Source of the DNA: UBA10002 sp964373775
GTDB lineage: Bacteria; Patescibacteriota; Minisyncoccia; Phycocordibacterales; UBA10002
NCBI GenBank assembly: GCA_964373775.1
Contig: CAYJWA010000036.1
Span: forward strand, 1-8,467
Length of the DNA: 8,467 nt
Direction of reading: 5' to 3'
This document shows, piece by piece, positions 1 to 5,160 of the stretch. Every line of letters starts with the position of its first letter. The stretch's first letter is position 1. The notes under the pieces are model-generated. The model saw nothing but the letters and a program-made list of their open reading frames with translations, was not told the origin of the DNA and made no database searches. The translations under genes were made by a program, and so were the position numbers.

Positions 1-2613
1 GCCGAAAAACCGGCTCACAATGGTTGGGAGTTTAATTAAACTTTTATCATTCCGCGCTTTACGAATCTGGTCGTATCGTTGTTCATCAACCGTGCCTGAT
101 TCTTTCCAGATTTCATGAAGGAGCCCGACTGCTTTTCGCAGATAGGTTTGATTATAGGCAGATTTTCTTTTTTCCCTAAACTCCAATGTCCATTGCTCTT
201 TTGTTTTTTCCTTTCGCCAGTCAAGTAATGCCGCATTGTCCCATTCCACACGGGCAAGTGCGCGAAGTTTTTCCTTGTATTCCGGATGGTTTGCAAAAAA
301 AGCGGCGGTCCGTTGCGACTGGGCTTTCCGATGCTCATTGTTCGCCCAATAGGTCTGCTGTTGCTCGTTCAATAGTGTATTATTTCTTAGGCGATACGCT
401 TCATTGGAATGGTAGAAGTTCAGAAACTTCTCCGCCATATATTTTTTGTAGTCCCCGTTCTCCCATTGTTTTTTGCCGCGCTCACTGAGTATCTTCTTCA
501 TGTGCGGGGTTGACATTATCTCTCGCACCTTCTTTTTGTACGCAGGTGTTCGATGGGCACACCTCGCTTTTTCTTTCACTGCTTCACTGTGGATGGTCTT
601 GTCCAGATTTTTGGTATGGAAAAAGAAGTGCTCCATCCGATCGAGTCGCACCAAATTATCTGGACTATTATTTCGCTTGTTAAAATCTATATGATGAATC
701 GCTTCGTTGTTTCCCCGCTGATATACTCCTTTGGCTATATTGAATCTATCAGCAACCAGATGTGTGAAGATCCATCGGTGCTCGGATGGACTCCATACGA
801 GTTCATACCCCTTGATGGTAATTCTCTTTCCCAGTTTAGAAATCTGCCTGCGAAGCGGCATTAAAGAGTCGGCAGAAGTGAGCTCGCAAGCCGGTTTGTA
901 TGTCCCGTCGCGAAGCATAAACCGGTGGTCAGGGGTGCACATAATCTCCGTACTATCATCAAGAATGATTTTACTAACTTTAGTGTTTCTTCTAGTAATG
1001 CGTGGATGAAGAATCGGCGCAACTTGTACTGCTCCCTGTGCGTCAATCGTGTAGCAATAATTCTTTTTTCCTTTTTTATCTTCCTCAACTAATTCTTTAA
1101 ATGAGAGATTTCGTCCGTCAACAAGTGCAACTCTTGTATCTCCAGAAAAACATCCCCCGGCGCTATCGCCCTCAACGATGAAAAGCTCGGCTTCTTCCGC
1201 GCTCTTGGTCTCGCAGTCAGCCAGTTTCCCCGGAAGCGTCATTCCTTCCAGCGCGCCTTTCCGAAGCACCGAATCCTTGGCGGCTTTGGCGGCTTTGCGC
1301 GCCTTGAGCGCCAAGATGACTTTGTTCGCCATCGCCCGCGCATCATCCGGTTTCTCCTCCAAAAACGCTGCGAACGCCTCGCCAAAGACAGCCGCCACCG
1401 CGCTCTGCGCCTCCATACTCCCCAATTTTGCCTTGGTCTGCCCTTCAAACTGAATCTCGCGGAGCTTGACGGAAATCACAGCGGTTAATCCTTCCAACAC
1501 ATCATCACCCGTAAAGTTCTCCTCGCTTTCTTTGATAAAGTTGTTATTTCGCGCGTAGGTATTTAAGGTGCGCGTGAGCGCGGTCTTAAAACCTGTCAAA
1601 TGCGTGCCGCCTTCGCTCGTATAGATGTTATTGGCAAACGGAAGGATGCGCGAGGAGATATCGTCCACATACTGCAGAGCGATTTCAACGGACTCAACTC
1701 CCTCGGCTTTCTTTTCAATATAAAAAATGTTCTTGTGAATCGGCTTGAAATGTTCGTTATAGTGCGCCACAAGCGAGACCAGCCCGCCCTCAAAGTAAAA
1801 TGACTGCGAGGGAACGTCTAGCCCGAGCTCGCGGAGATAAAACACATCCGCGAGGTCAAGCTTTTCCGCGACGGCGCGCGCGTCAATAACTCCAATGCGC
1901 AAGCCCTTGACCAGATACGCCTGTTGCCGCATGTGCGAAACCAAACGCTCAAAATCAAAAGCAATACCCTCTTTGAAGATGACTGGGTCCGGTTCAAAGA
2001 GCGCGACGGTGCCATGCGCGTCGCTCTTGCCGATCTTCTTCACCCGCGCCCGGGCTTCGCCTTGTTTGTACTCCTGATAAAAAATGCCGCCGTCGCGATG
2101 CACCTGCACTTCCATGTAGACGGAAAGCGCGTTCACGACGGATGCGCCAACTCCGTGAAGCCCGCCGGCAACTTTGTAACTCTGGCTGTCAAACTTGCCG
2201 CCGGCATGGAGCGTTGTCATAATCGTCTCCAGAGCCGACACCTTGGTTTGCTTATGAATATCAACCGGAATGCCGCGGCCGTTGTCCGCAACCCGCACGC
2301 GGTTGCCGGGAAGAAGCGCGACTTCAATTTCTGTGCAGAAACCACCCATTGCCTCATCGCGCGAGTTGTCAAAAATCTCTGTAATAAGATGATGAAGGCC
2401 ATCCGGACCGGTCGTGCCGATATACATCCCCGGGCGCTTGCGCACCGGTTCCAGTCCTTCCAACACAGTAATAGACGAGGCATCATAATGATGCCCGCTT
2501 CCGTTAGCCTTTTTTTCCTCTTTTCGCGCAACACCCTTGTCCGCTTTCTTCCCTGTCCTCCCTTTCTTAAGGAGGGTGACTTTGGGGGGATTTTTTGCCT
2601 TTTTTTGAGCCAT
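1..2613 (-). CDS. gyrB: DNA gyrase subunit B, intein-interrupted, 3' end outside window
   Basis: ATPase subunit of the type IIA topoisomerase that introduces negative supercoils with GyrA. The minus strand is open for 871 codons from ATG 2613 to the left edge, without a stop or frameshift. Extein landmarks: YDASSITVLEGLEPVRKRPG (43-62), GHKL ATP-binding site with TEIFDNSRDEA (78-88), ADNGRGIP (109-116), the ATP-lid GGLHGVGASVVNALS (150-164), the transducer lysine in GQTK (391-394), and the TOPRIM motif EGDSAGG (481-487). An intein begins at residue 488. The start is fixed: a TGA lies two codons upstream and no other ATG/GTG/TTG precedes the conserved part. This gives a Lys-rich N-terminal extension of about 41 residues absent from E. 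coli GyrB. No convincing Shine-Dalgarno is visible. ParE is the alternative, but the sequence and the intein site resemble GyrB. The TOPRIM remainder and the C-terminal domain lie outside the window. Confidence 0.95.
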   Translation of the reverse strand, partial: MAQKKAKNPPKVTLLKKGRTGKKADKGVARKEEKKANGSGHHYDASSITVLEGLEPVRKRPGMYIGTTGPDGLHHLITEIFDNSRDEAMGGFCTEIEVALLPGNRVRVADNGRGIPVDIHKQTKVSALETIMTTLHAGGKFDSQSYKVAGGLHGVGASVVNALSVYMEVQVHRDGGIFYQEYKQGEARARVKKIGKSDAHGTVALFEPDPVIFKEGIAFDFERLVSHMRQQAYLVKGLRIGVIDARAVAEKLDLADVFYLRELGLDVPSQSFYFEGGLVSLVAHYNEHFKPIHKNIFYIEKKAEGVESVEIALQYVDDISSRILPFANNIYTSEGGTHLTGFKTALTRTLNTYARNNNFIKESEENFTGDDVLEGLTAVISVKLREIQFEGQTKAKLGSMEAQSAVAAVFGEAFAAFLEEKPDDARAMANKVILALKARKAAKAAKDSVLRKGALEGMTLPGKLADCETKSAEEAELFIVEGDSAGGCFSGDTRVALVDGRNLSFKELVEEDKKGKKNYCYTIDAQGAVQVAPILHPRITRRNTKVSKIILDDSTEIMCTPDHRFMLRDGTYKPACELTSADSLMPLRRQISKLGKRITIKGYELVWSPSEHRWIFTHLVADRFNIAKGVYQRGNNEAIHHIDFNKRNNSPDNLVRLDRMEHFFFHTKNLDKTIHSEAVKEKARCAHRTPAYKKKVREIMSTPHMKKILSERGKKQWENGDYKKYMAEKFLNFYHSNEAYRLRNNTLLNEQQQTYWANNEHRKAQSQRTAAFFANHPEYKEKLRALARVEWDNAALLDWRKEKTKEQWTLEFREKRKSAYNQTYLRKAVGLLHEIWKESGTVDEQRYDQIRKARNDKSLIKLPTIVSRFFG
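133..564 (-). repeat. Degenerate 17-20 residue protein repeats in the intein endonuclease
   Basis: Intein residues about 197-340 can be cut into units of roughly 17-20 residues. Each starts with an aromatic or Met residue followed by a short polar/Asn stretch, a Tyr/His/Leu and basic helices. Unit starts include MSTPHMKK, WENGDYKK, YHSNEAYR, YWANNEHR, FFANHPEYKE, WDNAALLDW and WTLEFREK. This resembles tandem NUMOD/IENR-type helical DNA-recognition modules downstream of an HNH nuclease. The match is a visual judgement and the module name is an inference. Confidence 0.55.
613..708 (-). other. HNH endonuclease catalytic motif of the intein
   Basis: Intein residues 149-180 carry the beta-beta-alpha metal signature: paired histidines H153-H154 in AIHHIDFNKRNN, asparagines N158, N161 and N162, then PDNLVRL and MEHFFFH. 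The layout HHID(x)N(x)2NN(x)3NL is that of HNH homing endonucleases found in inteins and group I introns. All the recognisable key positions are present, so there is no sign of catalytic decay in the part seen. Confidence 0.85.
2556..2600 (-). repeat. Repeat-like G/C-run segment coding the GyrB N-terminal extension
   Basis: On the minus strand this stretch reads as a run of C, a CCCTCCTTAAG core and an AAAGGGAGG run, and is partly self-complementary (CCTCC 2557-2561 with GGAGG 2571-2575). It encodes KNPPKVTLLKKGRTG in GyrB. From memory, NPPKSPLxKGG-like peptides are the translation of a short dispersed genomic repeat in many bacteria. That would make this extension repeat-derived rather than an ancestral GyrB part. 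The resemblance is recalled, not searched. Confidence 0.4.
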
Positions 2614-2622
2614 ATTTCAGCG

Positions 2623-2659
2623 ACAAGGTTGAATCCGCCTTCTGCGGATTCAACCTTGT
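2623..2659 (-). promoter_or_regulatory. Perfect 16-bp stem-loop in the gyrB leader
   Basis: ACAAGGTTGAATCCGC (2623-2638) and its exact reverse complement (2644-2659) are separated by five bases. The stem ends nine bases before the gyrB ATG, so in the mRNA it sits where a ribosome binding site would be expected; no Shine-Dalgarno is visible. It lacks a T-tract on either strand, so it is not a standard terminator. Possible roles are a translational switch, an mRNA 5' stabiliser or a palindromic repeat insertion. The structure is seen directly; the function is not known. Confidence 0.6.
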
Positions 2660-2679
2660 TTCCGTACCTTTATCCTACC

Positions 2680-2710
2680 AAAAACCCGCCCAAAAAGGAA
2701 GCGGGTTTTT
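2680..2710. terminator. Terminator-like hairpin in the gyrB/HTH divergent region
   Basis: AAAAACCCGC (2680-2689) pairs with GCGGGTTTTT (2701-2710) across an 11-base loop, giving a GC stem followed by five T on either strand. It looks like a bidirectional Rho-independent terminator, yet it lies between divergent genes, where no gene is expected to end. It may attenuate a gyrB transcript starting further right, or insulate the two promoters. Confidence 0.5.
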
Positions 2711-2743
2711 GAGGGCCAAATGGGGATAGAAAACATTTGGAAG

Positions 2744-2773
2744 TGGACAAGAAATATATTCTGTGCTTTTATT
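2744..2773 (+). promoter_or_regulatory. Possible promoter of the HTH gene
   Basis: TGGACA (2744-2749) is separated by 17-18 bases from TTTTAT/TTTATT (2767-2773), giving a predicted start near 2779. That is 15 bases before the ATG and just ahead of the AGGAGG ribosome site. The -35 is a good match and the -10 only fair. Confidence 0.3.
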
Positions 2774-2793
2774 AAGGCAGAGAGGAGGGCAAA

Positions 2794-3171
2794 ATGATCG
2801 AAAACAAACTTAAACGAACAGAGGAAGAGATTCTAAAAGAACTCTTTGCAGTGTACTTTCACCGAGTCCAAGAAGTTTTCGCTAAAAGTGACGAGCGCAA
2901 ACGACATCAATATCTCAAAATAATAAAACGGCTCGGAGAAGAAAAACGGAGCGAGAGTCACTTTGACCACATTGGAGCACGAGCAGTCCGGGATGCTTTG
3001 GGACTCACGCGAAAACACCTTGGTGCACAACTTCAAGGTGTAAGCGACATTACGCTTTACAAATATGAATCCGGTATCCTTGTTCCAAATGTAAAGAATA
3101 AGTCAGGCAAAAAATATCTCGCGTGGCTCAAGACAGCACGGGAGTCACTTCATAAACCCGAGAGTCCGTAA
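2794..3171 (+). CDS. Small XRE-like helix-turn-helix protein
   Basis: A 125-residue protein, probably a DNA-binding regulator. The N-terminal 55 residues are highly charged and helical in character (KLKRTEEEILKELFAVYFH, DERKRHQYLKIIKRL) and match no family known to me. Residues about 62-95 form a Cro/C1-type helix-turn-helix: ARAVRDALGLTRKHLGAQLQ then GVSDITLYKYESG, with the usual GVS turn and YESG end, but one extra residue (Gln81) ahead of GVS. The C-terminus is basic (NVKNKSGKKYLAWLKTARESL). The start is supported by AGGAGG seven bases upstream of the ATG. A clear terminator follows, so it is a single-gene unit. It is divergent from gyrB and points toward pheS. The repeats downstream at 3242-3301 could be its operator, but that is speculation. 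Confidence 0.8.
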   Translation: MIENKLKRTEEEILKELFAVYFHRVQEVFAKSDERKRHQYLKIIKRLGEEKRSESHFDHIGARAVRDALGLTRKHLGAQLQGVSDITLYKYESGILVPNVKNKSGKKYLAWLKTARESLHKPESP

Positions 3172-3184
3172 CAATTTGCTTCAG

Positions 3185-3213
3185 CCGACGCGCTCACCCC
3201 GCGTCGGTTTTTT
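3185..3213 (+). terminator. Rho-independent terminator of the HTH gene
   Basis: CCGACGCG (3185-3192) pairs with CGCGTCGG (3200-3207) over a seven-base loop, directly followed by six T. It begins 14 bases after the TAA of the HTH gene. A textbook intrinsic terminator, separating this gene from pheS. Confidence 0.85.
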
Positions 3214-3241
3214 ATCTCCTTAACCAGCATCAGAGCATATA

Positions 3242-3273
3242 TACACTATAATTACGGCCGTAGAGATAGTGTA
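3242..3273. promoter_or_regulatory. Nested palindrome upstream of pheS
   Basis: TACACTAT (3242-3249) and ATAGTGTA (3266-3273) form a perfect 8-bp inverted repeat. Inside it is a second, 10-bp palindrome TACGGCCGTA (3253-3262). This symmetry is typical of an operator for a dimeric regulator or of a stem-loop. It lies in the non-coding stretch between the HTH terminator and pheS. Confidence 0.45.
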
Positions 3274-3281
3274 CGGTGGAT

Positions 3282-3301
3282 AATCGGTAACAATCGGTAA
3301 C
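3282..3301. repeat. Tandem 10-bp direct repeat AATCGGTAAC x2
   Basis: Two exact, adjacent copies of AATCGGTAAC, one helical turn each, eight bases after the nested palindrome. The second copy runs into the short palindrome CGGTAACCG. Spacing of one helical turn suits cooperative protein binding. Role unknown. Confidence 0.5.
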
Positions 3302-3308
3302 CGTGAGA

Positions 3309-3386
3309 ATGAAAAAAATCTGTTGTTCCGCAATAGGGGGGCTTTCTGGGGGCTTTTTATTTAGGGAGGAATTTGGTATATTTTAG
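3309..3386 (+). CDS. Possible Phe-rich leader peptide upstream of pheS
   Basis: A 25-codon ORF from ATG 3309 to TAG 3386, MKKICCSAIGGLSGGFLFRE followed by EFGIF. Four of its last ten residues are Phe, all TTT codons, and its stop lies two bases before the pheS ATG. E. coli pheST is controlled by such a Phe-rich leader (PheM), so this could sense Phe-tRNA levels and couple translation to pheS. Against this, only a weak GTGAG precedes its ATG, no terminator hairpin is visible between it and pheS, and T-rich DNA gives TTT codons by chance. Treat as a hypothesis. Confidence 0.25.
   Translation: MKKICCSAIGGLSGGFLFREEFGIF
3374..3382 (+). promoter_or_regulatory. Extended -10 box immediately before pheS
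   Basis: TGGTATATT is an extended -10 (TGn plus TATATT), six bases ahead of the pheS ATG, with only a T-run where a -35 would be. If used, transcription would start at or next to the ATG and give a leaderless mRNA. That would explain why the nearest Shine-Dalgarno-like GGGAGG ends 19 bases before the start codon. It competes with the leader-peptide idea for the same bases. Confidence 0.35.
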
Positions 3387-3388
3387 CG

Positions 3389-4519
3389 ATGGAGATTGTC
3401 GTACCATCACCTGATGAAGAACAATTGCGGGCTCACTTGGCTTCGCGTCAAGATGCCGAGGCGCGGCGCATTGAACGATTCTTGGCGATGCCCGACCTTT
3501 CGCGACTGCCCAACCATCCGCTTGAGGCACTCGTGAAGAAAGCGCTGTCTGCGCGATGTCTAGCGGACTTTGATGTCATCAAAATCCCCGAAATCGTGCC
3601 GGTTTCAATCACCTTTGACTTGTTCAATATGCCGCCGGGACACCCCGCGCGCAGTACCTCCGATACCTACTATGTAGATAACGAAAACATTCTGCGCACC
3701 CACGACACGGTGATGTGGTACTACTATCTCACCCTCCCCGAGATTAAGGAGCGGCTCCGAAAGCGCGAGCCAATGAGCGTGGTCTGCTACGGCAAGGTCT
3801 ATCGCAAGGATGAGATTGACCGCACGCATATGAATGTCTTCCACCAATTTGGCGGACTCTATCTCACTCCCGACGAAAAGGAGACGATTACGCTTGACCA
3901 CCTCAAAGGCGCGCTCACCGATATTGCCCAGAGTATCTTCGGCACAGACATCAAGAACCGATTCAACTCCGATGTCTTCCCCTACACTGACCCGAGTTTG
4001 GAGATGGAGATTGAGAAGGAGGGTCAGTGGATAGAGATTCTCGGTTGCGGTCTGCCGCGCCAGAGCGTCCTCGCCAACTTCGGCGTTACCGGCTACAACG
4101 GCTGGGCATTCGGCTTTGGTCTTGAGCGGCTCGCCATTGTCAGTATGAAGTTGCCCGACATTCGCCTTCTCTGGTCTACCGACGAGCGCGTCAAACGGCA
4201 ACTCACGCTAGGGACAACCTACCGCGAGGTCTCTAAATACCCGCCCATTACCCGCGACATCTCGTTTGTTGTTCCCGACACCTTTGTGCCGAATAACTAT
4301 TTTGACTTGATACGGGACATCGGAGGTAGTTTGGTAGAAGAAGTAACGCTCCTGGACACCTACGCCAACGAGGCAAAATTTGGCAAAGGAAAGAAGAGTT
4401 ATACCTACCGCATTATCTATCGCTCCATTGAACGGACGCTCACGACGGAAGAGATTGAGCCGCTTCAGCAAAAGATTGAGGCAGAGACAAAACGGCAATT
4501 CCAAGCAGAGATACGATAA
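3389..4519 (+). CDS. pheS: Single-chain phenylalanyl-tRNA synthetase (PheS core + FDX-ACB), mitochondrial-like
   Basis: Cytoplasmic class II synthetase charging tRNA-Phe; 376 aa. The catalytic core contains GHPARSTSDTYYV (84-96) and LRTHDT (102-107). Motif 2 is GKVYRKDEIDRTHMNVFHQF (135-154). It also has EILGCGLPRQSV (216-227) and motif 3 GWAFGFGLERLAI (238-250), then PDIRLLWSTDER. Residues about 278-376 (SKYPPITRDISFVV, IGGSLVEEV, SYTYRIIYRSIERTL) are a ferredoxin-fold anticodon-binding (FDX-ACB) domain, which in ordinary bacteria ends PheT, not PheS. The long N-terminal coiled coil of bacterial PheS is missing. Core plus FDX-ACB in one chain is the organisation of monomeric mitochondrial PheRS (FARS2), and the motif spellings resemble it. 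No pheT is adjacent. The start ATG has no close Shine-Dalgarno; a TAG at 3362 in the same frame limits upstream starts. The stop is six bases from the convergent tRNA-Thr. Confidence 0.92.
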   Translation: MEIVVPSPDEEQLRAHLASRQDAEARRIERFLAMPDLSRLPNHPLEALVKKALSARCLADFDVIKIPEIVPVSITFDLFNMPPGHPARSTSDTYYVDNENILRTHDTVMWYYYLTLPEIKERLRKREPMSVVCYGKVYRKDEIDRTHMNVFHQFGGLYLTPDEKETITLDHLKGALTDIAQSIFGTDIKNRFNSDVFPYTDPSLEMEIEKEGQWIEILGCGLPRQSVLANFGVTGYNGWAFGFGLERLAIVSMKLPDIRLLWSTDERVKRQLTLGTTYREVSKYPPITRDISFVVPDTFVPNNYFDLIRDIGGSLVEEVTLLDTYANEAKFGKGKKSYTYRIIYRSIERTLTTEEIEPLQQKIEAETKRQFQAEIR

Positions 4520-4525
4520 TTCAGG

Positions 4526-4598
4526 AGCCGCCTCCCAGGTTCGCACTGGGGACATCCACTTTACAAAAGTGGCGCTCTACTAACTGAGCTAAGGCGGC
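4526..4598 (-). tRNA. trnT: tRNA-Thr (anticodon UGU)
   Basis: A full cloverleaf on the minus strand, 73 nt: acceptor GCCGCCT/AGGCGGC, D arm GCTC-AGTTAGTA-GAGC, anticodon arm CCACT-TTTGTAA-AGTGG with anticodon TGT, variable ATGTC, T arm CCCAG-TGCGAAC-CTGGG. All stems pair perfectly. Discriminator base 73 is U and CCA is not encoded. Two near-invariant bases differ together: position 18 is A instead of G, and position 55 is G instead of U. The elbow pair G18-U55 thus becomes A18/G55, while G19 and C56 are kept. It lies 14 bases after the small membrane-protein gene and is probably processed from the same transcript. Confidence 0.95.
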
Positions 4599-4612
4599 AT
4601 AAGAATTAAAGG

Positions 4613-5071
4613 TTATAGAACGGTGGAACCGTGCGCCGAATTATTTTCTTCTTTCTTCTGCGTCAAGTCCGCGCTTGTCCGCGTATGTTCAGCATTCCTC
4701 TTGTACTCTAGCACATTTTTGAGGTACGACGAGACACTTCCTTTCGCCTGTGTATCGTGCGGCGGCAGAGATTTCCTCGTCCGCAGGTATTCGCCGAGGC
4801 GCAAGGTCAAATGGTGGAGAGACGCGAGCAACGACGAACTGAGGGTAAAGAGCTGCTCGCGGCACAAAAAATACCCTTGCTTGCTAAACGAGACACAGTG
4901 CGCCCACACCGTCCTGCGATAAAAAGAAATGTCATTCGCGATGAAAGCGTCGGTGCGCGCGCGGAACCGTTCAAACGGCATTTTCTTTCCAGAAAGCTCC
5001 AGGGCTTTGCACGAGAAGAGAACAGTAAGACCCGCGAGGGCAAGAAGCAAAAGAGTTAGGCTGAACCACAT
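4613..5071 (-). CDS. Small single-pass membrane protein, unknown function
   Basis: 152 aa from ATG 5071. The N-terminus MWFSLTLLLLALAGLTVLFS is one strong hydrophobic helix (about 3-20), followed by a short basic stretch (SGKKMPFERFRART), suggesting an N-out anchor with a cytoplasmic body, or an uncleaved signal. The rest is mostly helical and soluble, with several Cys and His (WAHCVSFSKQ, YFLCREQLF), ending in a charged Lys/Glu-rich tail. A TTG at 5086 could extend it by five residues, but ATG 5071 is the more ordinary start. Neither has a good ribosome site. It follows tsf after 89 bases and precedes tRNA-Thr, so is probably in the same transcription unit. I do not recognise the family. Confidence 0.65.
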   Translation of the reverse strand: MWFSLTLLLLALAGLTVLFSCKALELSGKKMPFERFRARTDAFIANDISFYRRTVWAHCVSFSKQGYFLCREQLFTLSSSLLASLHHLTLRLGEYLRTRKSLPPHDTQAKGSVSSYLKNVLEYKRNAEHTRTSADLTQKKEENNSAHGSTVL

Positions 5072-5078
5072 AATGTAA

Positions 5079-5160
5079 ATTATCAATTTCCAATAATGAA
5101 TCGGAACCTGAAAATTGAGAAATTAAAACATTGATTGAAAATTGAAAATTGAAAATTAAC
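5079..5160. repeat. AT-rich word repeat with three perfect ATTGAAA units
   Basis: The space between tsf and the small membrane protein holds a short tandem of ATTGAAA (5134-5140, 5141-5147, 5148-5154) plus a degenerate fourth copy, ending at the tsf stop codon. The facing half (5079-5095, TTATCAATTTCC-type words) is partly complementary, so the stretch may fold as a weak hairpin. No promoter or terminator is recognised. Confidence 0.55.

Larger units (their letters stand above)
1..1152 (-). mobile_element. GyrB intein with HNH homing endonuclease, C-terminal splice site outside window
   Basis: A protein-splicing element read in frame with gyrB; 384 intein residues are present. Block A starts at the nucleophile Cys1 (CFSGDTRVALVDGR). 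Block B is CTPDHRFMLRDG (72-83), with the TxxH pair T73 and H76. These, plus FKELVEE and SLMPL, closely recall cyanobacterial GyrB inteins inserted after the same GDSAGG. The endonuclease is HNH-type: AIHHIDFNKRNNSPDNLVRL (151-170) followed by EHFFFH (174-179). No LAGLIDADG motif is seen. Residues about 197-340 form aromatic-headed repeats rich in Lys and Arg, probably DNA-binding. The reading frame is intact, so the endonuclease may be active. The terminal His-Asn block and the +1 extein residue are off the left edge, so splicing competence cannot be judged. Codons are more AT-rich (AGA, GGA, AAA, GTT) than in the flanking extein (CGC, GCG), which fits horizontal acquisition. Confidence 0.93.

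Noticed and set aside
1..1152. Group I intron in gyrB instead of an intein
   Set aside because: The frame is continuous from the extein, with Cys1 and TxxH splicing blocks, so it is a protein intron.
1924..2712. 262-codon plus-strand open frame
   Set aside because: It lies antisense to the clear GyrB ATPase domain, has no family signature, and ends in the hairpins; an open-frame shadow of GC-rich codons.
3335..3358. Terminator/attenuator at the GGGGGCTTT direct repeat before the T-run
   Set aside because: The repeat is direct, not inverted; no complementary C-run exists nearby to form a stem, so no terminator is called.
3605..4201. 198-codon minus-strand open frame inside pheS
   Set aside because: Antisense to the conserved synthetase motifs; its composition is that of a shadow frame.
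5134..5154. CRISPR array or similar
   Set aside because: Three 7-bp tandem units without spacers; low-complexity AT repeat, no cas genes.
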